Positions 1-10,456 of a stretch of 64,000 bases of DNA are shown here, in pieces. The DNA comes from Hemileia vastatrix (taxonomy: Eukaryota > Basidiomycota > Pucciniomycetes > Pucciniales > Zaghouaniaceae). Made by a program: the position numbers and the translations under genes. How positions within the stretch are numbered: the stretch's first letter is position 1; each line of letters begins with the position of its first letter. The notes below the pieces were generated by a model, which did not search any database, was not told the origin of the DNA, and saw only the letters and a program-made list of their open reading frames with translations. The stretch covers positions 11,122,498-11,186,497 of the forward strand of contig JASXTE010000017.1 in assembly GCA_030280995.1 (NCBI GenBank). The letters run 5' to 3'.

Positions 1-1
1 A

Positions 2-3000
2 CAAACTGACAATGAGTCTGTAAAATCTTTTGCTACTAGCAAAAAATCTTGTGATGGTCATGCACCAGCTGTTTCTGTAAATAATGAAATTTCTGAACAC
101 CTGGCTAAACTTCAGGAATTATTACTAATGAATAATTCAAACCAAAAAGTGGACCATCCCAGTAGTCAGAAAAATTGGCCTAAGTTAGACCAATATCCTA
201 CCTTTGATGGTGATTCTTCCTCTGATTGGCAACACTTTATCCAAAGAATTGATAATTTAAAGAGATCTTATAAACTACCTGATGAGGAAATTGTTTCTAA
301 GCTAATTTCTTTATTTTCCAATGTAGCCTTGATGTGGTATGAATCTGTCCTCTTAGATAACAATCATTATACATGGAATGATTGGAAATCCTTGATTGAG
401 AATCAGTTTGGTGGTTCAAAATTCAGGTTAGCTCAGCAAAGACTGTATGAGAATACTAGATATGTATCCTCCTCTGTTGAAAAGCCCATTGTTTTTCTGA
501 TGAAAATGACTAAAATCCTTAGAGCAATTGATCCAAAAATGGATTATGATATTTGGAGAGATAAAATCTTGTATAAATTACCAAATTCTCTTAGGGATTT
601 GATTGTTGCTAGAACTGAGCATGTAAGGGAAAATTCTTCTTTCATTAATATCTGTAATGAAGTACTACTCAACCATAGATATGAACCAAAGAATTACCTT
701 AGTAAATCTTATAATGATCAGAATAAACCTTCTATAAAGCTCCCAGAAAAATCTGGTAAACCCTCTGCCCCAGTTGCACCTAAAAAATATGCAACAAATA
801 CTTGTTATAAATGTAACAAACCGTGGCAGAAGGGTCATGTTTGTGACAAGAAAATTCATCTTGTTGAACAAAATGAAGACACTGATGAGCTTGAACTTGA
901 TGTCAATAATTCTTCCAGTGACTGTGAAAGTAATATCTCCTATGACAATGAATCTGTTAAAGATGTTTTAATGTTGGAACATGATGTCCATTATTTAAAT
1001 AATATATCTGAAGATTGTGTATTGAATTTATCTTCAGTAGAAAATGCTGAGATAATTAAAGATATTACTAACAATTCTATTCCTATATCCCCTTTAAAGG
1101 CACCTGTTATCATTAATGGTAAAAATGTTGATGTAGTTCTTGATTCTGGTGCTGGAGGAAGTGTAGTATCTGAAAAAGCTTTGGCTTCAGTGGATAAGGA
1201 ATATTTGAGTAAATTATTGCCTATAACTTCTGAAAAATGGAGAGGGTATGGTTCTACCTTATTTCCTATTGGCAAATACAAAACCTCTGTATTCTTCAAA
1301 TATAATGGTGGTTTTGTCAGAGCTATTTGTGAGTTTGTTGTCATGAAAAATGATAATTTGAGCAATTGGTTTATTATGGGAAATGATATTTTAACCATGT
1401 TTGGTGTGAAACTGGACCCAGCAAATAATTGCTTTACCTTAGGAATGAATGGGAAAAGAAAATTCAAAATTTCTTCTCCTAAACCTTCTGGGCATTTGTT
1501 GAAATCTTGTAACTCACTGACCCAATGTAAAGGTAGAAGAACAACTGAAATGGATGATTTATTACATGAAATAAATACCGCTTCTTTTGGTGATCATTTG
1601 ACTAGTGAACAAAAGGATTCTATTGTTGCCTCTATTACCTCTTTCCCTATGGCTTTTGCTCATGGTTCTCATGTCTTGGGAATTGTTCAGGAAGAGATGA
1701 AAATTACCTTATCCTGTAATTTGAGTGATATTCCTCCTTCCCTTAAGAAAAAACCATATCCTGCTTCTCCATCAAAAAGAAAAGATATTGAAGATAATAT
1801 TGAAACATTATTGAAAATGAATATCATTGAGAAAGTGGATGTCACCCCCAAATATTGTGTCATCTCCCCAGTCTTGATTTCATATGAAAAAGATAAAGCT
1901 AGATTATGTGGAGATTACAGAGCTTTAAATACTTATACTGTTGATGATATTTATCCTTTACCCAGAATTAATTCAATACATGCTACCTTGCAAGGTGCAA
2001 AATTTATTAGTTGTCTGGATGGTAATAAAGGTTATCATCAAGTTCCAGTTGAGAAAAATTCTCAAAATTTTTTGCTTATTGCTACTCATATGGGAATATA
2101 TAAGTATGTTAGGATGCCATTTGGCCCTAAAAATGCTCCTTCAGTTTTCCAAAAAGTCATGGATAACACTTTCCATCAAGAAATTATTGAAGGTTGGCTC
2201 ATGGTTTATATTGATGATATTATTGTTTTTTCTAAAACTTTTGATGAACATATGATTCACTTAAATAGAGTTTTCCAAAAAATGGATGAAATCAATATGA
2301 CCTTATCTTTAAAAAAGTGTAAATTTGGTTTTCAATCTTTGAAAGTCCTTGGCCATGTTGTGTCAGGCTTACAAATTTGTGTAGACCATAATAAAGTTGC
2401 TGCCATTCAAAATGTGAAAGCACCAGCTTCTGTAAGAGAAATCCAAAGTTTTTTAGGTATGTGTGGTTATTATAGACAATATATTAAAAATTATCAAGTC
2501 ATAGCCTTGCCTCTTACAAAACTAACCAGAAAAGATGTTGCTTTTCTCTGGAATGATGACTGTCAGAAAGCTTTTAATACATTAAAAAATTGCTTAATGA
2601 CAGCCCCTATATTGGCTCTCCCAGATTTTAACAAGCCATTTGTACTTTATACAGATGCTAGCTTTATTGGTCTAGGTGCTGCCCTTCACCAAAAGCAAAT
2701 TATTAATAATAAATCCTCAGAGGTTGTAATTTGTTATATTTCAAGAACCTTAAGAAATAGTGAATTGAAATATGGTGCCACTCAATTGGAGTGCTTAGCA
2801 GTTGTTTGGGCTCTTGAGAAACTTCATTACTACTTGGATGACCAAAAATTTGAGTTGGTAACTGACTGTAGTGCTGTGAAATCTCTCTTAAACCTCAAAA
2901 CACCTAACAGACATATGTTCAGGTGGCAACTTGCTGTTCAGGAATACAGAGGAAGGATGACTATTATCCACAGAGCTGGAAATGTTCACTCTAATGTTGA

Positions 3001-4648
3001 TATGCTCTCCAGATTGCCTCTGCCAAATAATGACTCCAATCCTGCTTATGTACCTGAGGATGACACTGTTCATATACATGGTATATTTATAGTTGATATG
3101 GAAGAAGAGTTATTACAGTTAATACTGGATTCATATGATAAAGATTCTGACTTAAATAAATTAGTTACTATTTTGAATGATCCTAAGAATGCTTCAATTC
3201 AAGCATTAATAAAAACTCTTCCTGCAAAATACCAAAATGCTTTAAATAAAGGAAAGTTTTCTATTGAAGATGGTTATATTTATTATAGAAGGAAGCTTAC
3301 CAATGTAATTGTTATTCCTCCTTCAATGAAAGAAACTATCCTCAAACTTTGTCATGATGACATATTAGCTGGTCATTTTGATCTTGAAAAAACATTGATT
3401 AGAATCAAAAACACTGCATGGTGGGCTAATATGTCTGAAGACACAAAATTATATGTTGAATCTTGTGATTCCTGCCAAAAATCTAAAAGGTTAACAGGTA
3501 AGAGAGCAGGGTTATTACAACATATTGAAGCACCTAGTGCTCCCTGGCAAATCATTAATATGGATTTTGTCACTGGTCTTCCTGTTGCAGGTAAAGACAG
3601 CTTTAACTCTTGTTGGGTAATAGTTGATAGATTCACAAAAATGTGCAAATTTATTCCAACCCACAAAGATGTATCCACCAAGGAATTAGCTTTTTTATGG
3701 TGGTCTTACATGTTTAATATTATTGGTTTTCCAAAAGCCATTATCTCTGATAGGGATCCAAAATTCACTTCTGAGTTTTGGACCTCTTTGATGGATATTT
3801 GTGGCTGTGAGTTAAAATTGTCTACAGCTCACCATCCTCAGACTGATGGTCTAGCTGAAAGAATGATTCAAACTCTGGAAGATATGATTAGAAGGTATTG
3901 TGCCTTTGGTTTAGAATATAAAGACAATGACAGATTTACTCATGATTGGGTCACTCTTTTGCCTGGTCTTGAATTTGCATATAATAGCACTGTTCATTCT
4001 GTCACTGAGAAAAAGCCTTTTGAGCTTTGGTTAGGTTATGTCCCAAACACTCCTGCTCAGATTCTCAATAATAAATTACCTAAGTTGGAATTACACCCTG
4101 GTGTAAAATCTTTTATGCAAATGCAACAGCTATGCAGAAAACATGCTCAGAGTTGTATTGATAAAGCATTTGAATATGAAAAGAAAAGATGGGATAAATC
4201 CCATAAAGAATACACATTTAACAAGGGTGATGAAGTGTTGATCTCTACTGTCCATTTCAATTTACAAGGTAACCACAAATTAAAAGATCCTTTTGTAGGA
4301 CCATTTGTTGTTAGAAGAATGGTTGGTGATAATGCAGTAGAAGTTGTATTGTATTCTCCATATGATAGGAAACATCCTGTCTTTCCCATTTCTTTTCTTA
4401 AACCTTATACTTCCAACAATGACTTATTTCCAAAAAGAAGAGGAAGACCTAAGAAGAACCCTCAGGAAGTCACAGAAACAGCAGAAATTGATAAAATTCT
4501 CAATGATAGAATTATCACTTCTGAAAGAGGTACTGAATATTTATTGAGATATAAGAACAAATCATCTGAACATGATGCATGGATACCTGGCAAAGAAATT
4601 TCAAATCTGCCTGCTCTGTTGAAAAATTACAAAAAGAAAAAATCGTAG
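2..4648 (+). CDS. Gag-Pol polyprotein, Ty3/Gypsy chromovirus (5' partial)
   Basis: The frame is open from base 2. The Met at 128 is internal, because related copies in this window carry a few hundred more N-terminal residues. Numbered from Met128 (1506 aa): capsid-like region 15-190; zinc knuckle near 225-238 (C-x2-C-x7-H-x-C, a variant of CCHC); aspartic protease D-S-G near 339; RT with YIDD near 694; RNase H TDAS near 841; integrase His/Cys domain near 1075-1116 (H..H..CDSC); catalytic D near 1145, D in SDRDPKF near 1207, E in LAERM near 1243; chromodomain about 1455-1500. Gag and Pol are fused in one frame with no stop or shift between them. It would act in cytoplasmic particles and then in the nucleus. 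It is probably autonomous if its missing 5' end is intact (inference). Confidence 0.93.
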   Translation, partial: QTDNESVKSFATSKKSCDGHAPAVSVNNEISEHLAKLQELLLMNNSNQKVDHPSSQKNWPKLDQYPTFDGDSSSDWQHFIQRIDNLKRSYKLPDEEIVSKLISLFSNVALMWYESVLLDNNHYTWNDWKSLIENQFGGSKFRLAQQRLYENTRYVSSSVEKPIVFLMKMTKILRAIDPKMDYDIWRDKILYKLPNSLRDLIVARTEHVRENSSFINICNEVLLNHRYEPKNYLSKSYNDQNKPSIKLPEKSGKPSAPVAPKKYATNTCYKCNKPWQKGHVCDKKIHLVEQNEDTDELELDVNNSSSDCESNISYDNESVKDVLMLEHDVHYLNNISEDCVLNLSSVENAEIIKDITNNSIPISPLKAPVIINGKNVDVVLDSGAGGSVVSEKALASVDKEYLSKLLPITSEKWRGYGSTLFPIGKYKTSVFFKYNGGFVRAICEFVVMKNDNLSNWFIMGNDILTMFGVKLDPANNCFTLGMNGKRKFKISSPKPSGHLLKSCNSLTQCKGRRTTEMDDLLHEINTASFGDHLTSEQKDSIVASITSFPMAFAHGSHVLGIVQEEMKITLSCNLSDIPPSLKKKPYPASPSKRKDIEDNIETLLKMNIIEKVDVTPKYCVISPVLISYEKDKARLCGDYRALNTYTVDDIYPLPRINSIHATLQGAKFISCLDGNKGYHQVPVEKNSQNFLLIATHMGIYKYVRMPFGPKNAPSVFQKVMDNTFHQEIIEGWLMVYIDDIIVFSKTFDEHMIHLNRVFQKMDEINMTLSLKKCKFGFQSLKVLGHVVSGLQICVDHNKVAAIQNVKAPASVREIQSFLGMCGYYRQYIKNYQVIALPLTKLTRKDVAFLWNDDCQKAFNTLKNCLMTAPILALPDFNKPFVLYTDASFIGLGAALHQKQIINNKSSEVVICYISRTLRNSELKYGATQLECLAVVWALEKLHYYLDDQKFELVTDCSAVKSLLNLKTPNRHMFRWQLAVQEYRGRMTIIHRAGNVHSNVDMLSRLPLPNNDSNPAYVPEDDTVHIHGIFIVDMEEELLQLILDSYDKDSDLNKLVTILNDPKNASIQALIKTLPAKYQNALNKGKFSIEDGYIYYRRKLTNVIVIPPSMKETILKLCHDDILAGHFDLEKTLIRIKNTAWWANMSEDTKLYVESCDSCQKSKRLTGKRAGLLQHIEAPSAPWQIINMDFVTGLPVAGKDSFNSCWVIVDRFTKMCKFIPTHKDVSTKELAFLWWSYMFNIIGFPKAIISDRDPKFTSEFWTSLMDICGCELKLSTAHHPQTDGLAERMIQTLEDMIRRYCAFGLEYKDNDRFTHDWVTLLPGLEFAYNSTVHSVTEKKPFELWLGYVPNTPAQILNNKLPKLELHPGVKSFMQMQQLCRKHAQSCIDKAFEYEKKRWDKSHKEYTFNKGDEVLISTVHFNLQGNHKLKDPFVGPFVVRRMVGDNAVEVVLYSPYDRKHPVFPISFLKPYTSNNDLFPKRRGRPKKNPQEVTETAEIDKILNDRIITSERGTEYLLRYKNKSSEHDAWIPGKEISNLPALLKNYKKKKS

Positions 4649-4669
4649 CATTTTTTTTATTGTTTTTTT

Positions 4670-4681
4670 AGAGTGAGGGAG
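4670..4681 (+). promoter_or_regulatory. Polypurine tract of element 1
   Basis: Purine run AGAGTGAGGGAG directly before the TGTCAGCC start of the LTR. The same run lies, inverted, next to the 3' LTR at 30028 of the second family-A element. It primes plus-strand DNA synthesis in this class of element. Confidence 0.8.
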
Positions 4682-5811
4682 TGTCAGCCAGGCTATTCCA
4701 GGAGTCCAGTAAATGATATATGAATTATAAAACCTTAAAGAGTGAGTAAGACTTGTATTTAATGAATATAACTTAATATTTTATTACATGATGAAATTAT
4801 ATAAGAATTTTATTATATACAAATGTTACATTAAATTTATTGGTTATATATATTTTTATATACAATTAAATTGAGCATAATATAATATATTCTACAAATA
4901 ATGGCGCATTTTTATGTATTTAATAATTATAAATTTATATTTAATTAATTAAAAAACATATATTATAATTACAAGTGTAAATTTGATTTATAATATATTT
5001 AAATTAATTACTTAAATTTATATATTAACTAATACCTCTCATATGATACTAAACAATTATTAAGGACGCTTCTTTTGACCCTTAATTGTGTTAGAAAAAA
5101 CAAATAAATTAATTTGGACTAAATTGAGATTAATTGCTTGTCTTGTTGCGTCAAATTATTTTTTTGTTTCACTTAAAATGTCCTCTAATCAGAATGAACC
5201 ATCTGTTGGGAATTATATTTCTCATAGTTCCTATGTTTCCAATCTTGTTTAGTTATTCACTATTGTCACTTACTGATTTGGGGATTAATGGCGGGGAAAT
5301 TGGATTCTTAATTGGGCTTTTAATTATTTGTTTCATGTTTTTCTCTATATTGTTATGTTTCATTTACTCTTTTGATATGTTTGTTTTATTCTTTTCTAAT
5401 CATTGTATTTACTGATATAATAGCGCTTCAGAGGACCCATTGCCTATAAAAGGGCCTTGGATAATCCCCTGTAGCCTTATCACTTATTATACACTCAACA
5501 ATTTAAATACAATTTTTATATTACGTTTATATTCTTTTTATTAGTAATAAAATTCTAATTAAAATTTTATATAACAATTTAAAGGTTGCTTTAAGTCTGA
5601 TAGTAATTATATTGGTTGCCGCGCAGAACTCTTACTTAAAAAATAATAATATTTATAAAACCAATTTGTTGTCTCTTCTCAGCTCACTCATAGTTGTCTT
5701 CTCTCAATAAATTAAATAATTTTATTAAATTTTATTTCTTTTATTACCCATACTCCTTTCCTCCTTCTCCTCCTCTCATTCCTTCTTCTATTTTTCTCCT
5801 TCTTCTAGACG
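4682..5811 (+). repeat. 3' LTR of element 1
   Basis: Starts TGTCAGCC straight after the polypurine tract. The end is set by comparison with the related 5' LTR at 46903-47981 (opposite strand): both finish in a long pyrimidine-rich stretch and CTTCTAGAC. The last base here is G where CA is expected, so the end is good to a few bases. A TATA box, TATAAAA, lies at 5445-5451. U3 is very AT-rich. ORFs inside are chance frames. Confidence 0.75.
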
Positions 5812-7260
5812 ACCGGCCGACATATGGGCTGTAATGGTCAGGGACTGGAGTAGAAGGTAAATTTTGGGAAGAAGTGGAAGAAGCAGGCATAGAGTGTTCA
5901 AAAGTGTACTTTATTATTCTAGAAATCTTCCAGTAGTCATCAAGGAGCTGTTTTCTCAGATTATTTTCAATCTCATTCAATGGACCGTGGAGAGCAAAGG
6001 CCTTAAGCATATTTGAACACATCATGCTTAGGTGTTGTTTCATGTCGGCTTTATCCAGTGTTAAGGTAGTTTCTAGAGGTTGGCCAATCCCATTTGTAGT
6101 TTCAAGAGGCGGTGTTCCAACTATACAGAAGAATTAGATCAGTAATTTTTTTCTGTTAAAGAAATTATATTTATTATATTAGTACTTACAGATTGGCAGC
6201 TCTTCAAATTTGTATGCGGCTAAAATCTGGACTGTTGAAGAATGTTGAATGGATGTTGAAGGAGGATCAACCAGATAGAGGTATTAATTCTCATGATCAT
6301 TATCTAAATGGTTTTGGGAAGATGGAATAGAAAGAGTGCATTCCTGTGGCCTGGTTGAAGCAGCAGGGCTGCTGTGGCTGTTGTGGATATTACTATTGCT
6401 TGGCCCAGTTGGGTTGGACACTGGTGTTGGAGTACCAGGGTTGTTGAAAGAAGAACCAGGAGAAGGTAACCTGGAAGCTAATTTTGATTTGATAGATGAA
6501 GATCTAGAAGAAAAGGAACTATCAGAGGAATAATTGGCGGCCAGAGGAAAGGTGAAGTTAGTTCTTCTTGGTGGAACTGGAGATTTTCTTTTGGGAGAAG
6601 CTTTGCATGCTCTGGTGTTTTCAGGCGGTCCTCTGGCAGGCCTTCTAGAGATTTTGGAATTTTTAGGGTTGTCTGAGGAAGAATTTTTGTGTGTACCTGT
6701 TGCTCTGGGAGCACTATGAGGTTGTTGCATAGAGTTGTTGGTGTTTAATGGTGGATTTTGGCTGTTATCTGGCTGAATTTAGGAGTTTTAAGCCTGATTT
6801 TGGCTTTCTGGCAAGGCGGGCTGGTTGCCTGGACGCAGTCTAGAAGCCTGGGAGGTGATTTTAAAGCTTTTTTGGCTAAATTTTCTGAGTTAAAAACAGA
6901 TTCTTGAGAAGATAAAGCAGGTCTTTTACGGAGTGTTTTGGGAATAGAACTGTGTTATCTTCTGGAATGAGCAGAAGATAAAGAAGAAGAAGCAGGTCCA
7001 AGTTCTGGTGACCTGGTAGGAGATCTGGAAATATATTTATGGGAAAGTGAAGGTGGAGGTATTGGATAGCTGGAGTCTCTGTCACATTTTTTCTTTTTAG
7101 AGTTACAAGAATCACAGGCTCCGTTATAGAATTTGGCTGGAGGAGTAGGAAGAGTGGGAGTACAAGGCCTGCACATGTGGATGCACTGTTTACAAGCATA
7201 GTATTTTGGAGCAGTGAAGCAAGGAAGGTGCAATGGGTCAAAATCTGGGAGTTCAGCCAT
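5812..7260 (-). pseudogene. Broken, spliced Cys-rich / Ser-Pro-rich protein gene
   Basis: Unknown function. Read from ATG at 7260: residues 18-60 hold a Cys-rich block, C-x2-C-x3-C-x2-C then about 15 residues on C-x2-C-x5-C with a KKKK run, like a zinc cluster. A Ser/Pro/basic-rich middle follows, then a helical C-terminal part ending in another Pro/Ser stretch. A clean intron (6121-6189) joins the last two parts in frame. Breaks: in-frame TAA near 6955, a frame change near 6740-6800 and TAA near 6284. The C-terminus is cut by element 1's LTR. Its 5' side faces tandem repeats like those in retroelement leaders, and a + strand family-D LTR lies beyond, so it may be an accessory gene of an LTR element (inference). 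Compare the antisense gene at 37361-38311. Confidence 0.55.
6121..6189 (-). other. Spliceosomal intron (69 nt) in the Cys-rich pseudogene
   Basis: On the minus strand: donor GTAAGTACT, branch-like CTGAT and CTAAT close to the end, acceptor TATAG. Removing it joins two open stretches in phase (one base of the split codon on the left, two on the right). Splicing machinery motifs and phase agree, which supports a once-expressed gene rather than chance ORFs. Confidence 0.65.
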
Positions 7261-7437
7261 GATCTGTGAAGGAACAATAATAAAAGAAGAGAGATGAAAG
7301 AAAATTTTATCAGTGATGGTAGAAGATGAAGAGAGTCAAAGTTCAGCAGGTGGGCTGTGGAGCATTGTGCGTGGAGATGACTCTGCCCTTATATGCACAC
7401 TTTGGTTACTCCATCAAAACTTTAAAATAAAAATTGG

Positions 7438-7637
7438 GTTAGTCTGTCAAGACTTTAAACTGAACACTGTGGTTAGTCTGTCAAGACTTTAAACTGAACA
7501 CTGGGTTAGTCCATCAAGACTTTAAACTGAACACTGGGTTAGTCCATCAAGACTTTAAACTGAACACTGGGTTAGTCCGTCAAGACTTTGAACTGAACAC
7601 TGCGGTTAGTCCGTCAAGACTTTAAACTGGACACTGG
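7438..7637 (+). repeat. Tandem repeat, six units of 33-34 bp
   Basis: Units start at 7438, 7472, 7505, 7538, 7571 and 7605. Consensus core GTTAGTCCRTCAAGACTTT followed by AAACTGAACACTGG. More decayed units (CCCCCAAGACTTTAAACTGAGG style) continue at about 7885-7975. There are no unique spacers, so it is not CRISPR-like. Confidence 0.9.
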
Positions 7638-8019
7638 TCCCCAAAGACTATGAGCTGAGGATAGTTTGATATTTGAGTCCTTCAGGACCATAAACTGATA
7701 ATGTGATGTTGGTGTGATTCTGGCAGAGGGTATCAAAAGAGGGAGTCTCTGAATTTTGTTAAGGCAAGTGTGGGGGTAACTGATGAGCTGGCTGCTCTGT
7801 AGAACAGTTACCCCAGAATATTAGTTTGTTTCTTTGGTCTTTAATGTTTTGATCTCTGGTTCTGTCTTTTTGATTCAGGTTTTTGAGTCCCCCAAGACTA
7901 TAAAATGAGGGCTATTAGACCCCCAAGACTTAAAACTGAGGATTAGTCCCCCAAGACTTTAAACTGAGGAAATTTTTTTATTTTTTATTTCTAAATCAAG
8001 ATTTTCAGGAAAGAAGCAG
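7638..8019. other. Non-coding stretch with decayed repeats and one hairpin
   Basis: No supportable gene. A perfect 10-bp inverted repeat, GGGGTAACTG at 7773-7782 and CAGTTACCCC at 7805-7814, has a 22-base loop. The rest is relic tandem-repeat units. Confidence 0.5.
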
Positions 8020-8738
8020 TTAAAGAAAATAATCAAGAGATGTAACAAAATGTTCAGCATTGGCTTTGAACTGGTGAATGAGGTTCTTCCTTGTCTCAAG
8101 TTCCTGTAGATTCCCAGAAGGAGTGGATTGGAAGTAATTTAGAATGAGATGCTTCTGTTGAGAAGAATGCTGTTGGAATTTGTCTTTGATGTTGGGAAAT
8201 GGATTAGGTGGGGGTGCTTCAATGGTTCCCACATTGTCATCATCACTTTCAGGATGGAAATGAACTGGAAATTTTTTAGATTGAATTTTACTATGAAGAA
8301 GTATTGGGCTTACTATCAGAAGGACCAGGGATGTTAGAGCTAGTGGTTGTAGTGGGGTTGGAACTCTTTTTTGAAGGGTTTACTTTGTTGACCAGTCTGG
8401 GGATCAGGATGGTTGGTCTGGATCTTTTGTGCTGGAAGAAGGTTGATCAGGTTGTGGGGGAAGATAAGATGTTGAAGATGATAATGGACCAGGTATGAAG
8501 CAAGTCTTCTTTATGGATTGGTTGACATCACAGGAAGTTCTGTAAGAATGAGCCAGTGGTGTGATGGTACAGATGAAATTTTTTTCAATGCAGTATTGGA
8601 AAGGACCCATGTCAGTAGCAGATTTGGAAAGAAAGCTGAATATGGTGGTTGTGATTCAGGAGAATGTGAAAATTCTCTATTGAAGGGAGGATGTGGTCTT
8701 CAAACATTGGCAGAGCCCTTTGTTGGTCTATTTGGCAT
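8020..8738 (-). pseudogene. Decayed minus-strand ORF, gag-like or accessory relic
   Basis: Not recognised with certainty. From a possible ATG at 8738 a Pro/Ser/Gln-rich translation runs with several internal TAG/TGA stops and at least one frame change to a better C-terminal stretch at 8232-8020 (MGTIEAPPPNPFP...LDYFL*), predicted helical. An acidic ESDDDN segment sits just before that stretch. It lies upstream, on the same strand, of the Cys-rich pseudogene. It could be part of the same retroelement accessory region or a separate gag remnant. Confidence 0.3.
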
Positions 8739-8834
8739 TGTTTTGATATGTCTTAAATGTAATTGTTAATAATTGGGTGTTTTTCTTAATTTATTCAGCA
8801 AATTTTGGGACAGTGGCAATTTAAGTGCTACCAT

Positions 8835-9789
8835 TAGATAGCCCCGGCTTTTCTCTCTATTTTATGTCCTTATGACATTTTTCAGATTTTAAGTATTTAA
8901 GGGATTATTTCACATTTTTCATTTAAAAAGATAGCTGTTTAATTTTGTTTTTTGTGTTTTAAGGGCTAACCTTAAGTCTTAGAGTTAAGTGCTTAGTACC
9001 ATTAGAATGATCTAATTTTCATCTACATTTTATGTCACAATGTTTTTATAGCCTAATTATTTGTTTTTAGGGTTTTAGTAGTTGTAGTATATTTTTCTAA
9101 TTATTTTGGGTATTTTTGGGGGTTTTTGGTGGTTTTCTGGCTTCAGGGCGGTCTGTCCCCATCAGGAGGGCCTCCGGATGTTGGGTGGACCACCCGCCTT
9201 GGTGCTAGAAGGCTGGGAAGCATTTCTAGAGGGGTTTTATGTAATTTGGTGCTCAAGAATGCCAAATTCGTTGGTGTGCATGGGCTTTTAGATGGTGGTC
9301 TGTGTGTACATAGTGAATAGGACAGTCTGGTGCAACTTTAATTATCATACAACCATCTGGAGGTGATATCCTGGTTCCTCACTCAGTTTCCACTGTTTTT
9401 GGCCACAATTGGCTGTGTTTGTCGCAAGGTGAGTTCTTCATTTAACTTAACTTGTCAACTGTCTTCTCTGGTATAGTCTTGCAAGCTATATCAAGTATTA
9501 TTTCTGTCTCTGGTGTGAATTTGCAACCTACATCAAGTATCATTGCTTTCTCTGGTGTGGATATTGTTCTACATTTCAGTTCTTTGGTTTGGTAGTCTGT
9601 CTGGAGGCTACTTTCTTGGATGATCAGGCATTCAAGTGTGTTGGAAAAGGGGCTTTAGAAAACAGGAACCAATTAACTGTAGCAGGTAAATCTCACTTTC
9701 TTTTTCTAAAGGAACAGGGAATTTTCTCTTTGGGTTTTCTCCAACTCCCTTGGCCAAGGCTTATAGCTATTACCATAGGACTGTCTACA
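8835..9789 (+). repeat. Family-D LTR (isolated copy)
   Basis: About 955 bp, similar along its length to the 5' LTR at 61797-62679. Shared blocks include GATAGCCCYGG near the start, GGGCTAACCTTAAGTCTTAG in the first third, GCAAGGTGAGTTCTTCATTT in the second half, and TCTACA at the end. No family-D gag follows it and no target duplication is visible, so it is a solo LTR or the 3' LTR of an element whose inside is lost or unrecognised. Confidence 0.7.
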
Positions 9790-10456
9790 ACGTGTGACAC
9801 ATCTTTCATGTGAAAGAAGCCTCAAACTTCACACACCAAAAAATGCCAATTGCAGGCCTATGGTGCATTTTACCATGGCACATTCTGTGAACATAAAAAT
9901 ACAAGTATATCAATATTGTATATTATTATAATAGTGTAACATAGTAGCATATGATACTATATAATCTAATAAAATAAAAGATAATATAATATAAAAAATA
10001 GAATACAATAAGTTAAAACTAAATAAATTACAACAAATCAAAACAAAATAAGATAAAAGGAAATAAAATAAAATATAGTTAAGTAAAATAAACTAAAATA
10101 AAATAAAACAAAACAAATTGAAAAAATATGATAAAAGGAAATAGAATAAAATAGAGTAAAGTAAAGTAAAATAAAATACAATACAATACAATACAATGGA
10201 ATATAATAAAATTGAATCGAATCAAAAATTAAAAAAATAATACAAAATAAAATAAAATATAAGAGGATGAAATAAATAAAACAAATAGGTTAATTAATTT
10301 AATTAAATAAATTTAAATAAAATAAAAAAAGTAACAAAAAATCAAAATAACAGGAAAGAATATTGTATTAAACCAAATTAAATGAAAATGAAATATCTTG
10401 GAAAAAATTGAAAAAGTGCAAATAAGCTCAATGAATTTTAAAAATTTTTTTTTAAA
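9790..10456. repeat. AT-rich low-complexity DNA, AAATA-type runs
   Basis: From about 9940 to 10350 the strand is mostly A with T and occasional G/C, built from degenerate AAATA, AATAC and AAGTA units. No coding capacity is visible. Confidence 0.8.

Larger units (their letters stand above)
1..5811 (+). mobile_element. Ty3/Gypsy chromovirus, family A 'element 1', 5' truncated by window edge
   Basis: LTR retrotransposon whose 5' LTR, leader and gag N-terminus lie left of the window. The visible order is gag end, protease, RT, RNase H, integrase, chromodomain, polypurine tract and 3' LTR. The Gag-Pol frame is unbroken, unlike the other Gypsy copies here, so this is the youngest-looking family-A copy. 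It abuts a broken Cys-rich gene at 5812, so it probably inserted into that gene. The target duplication cannot be checked because the left flank is missing. Confidence 0.9.

Noticed and set aside
5134..5415. 93-codon hydrophobic frame resembling a membrane protein
   Set aside because: Lies in the U3 region of element 1's LTR just before the TATA box; AT-rich chance frame.
7438..7637. Regular repeats that could be mistaken for a CRISPR array
   Set aside because: Units are contiguous with no unique spacers, no cas genes are present and the context is eukaryotic.
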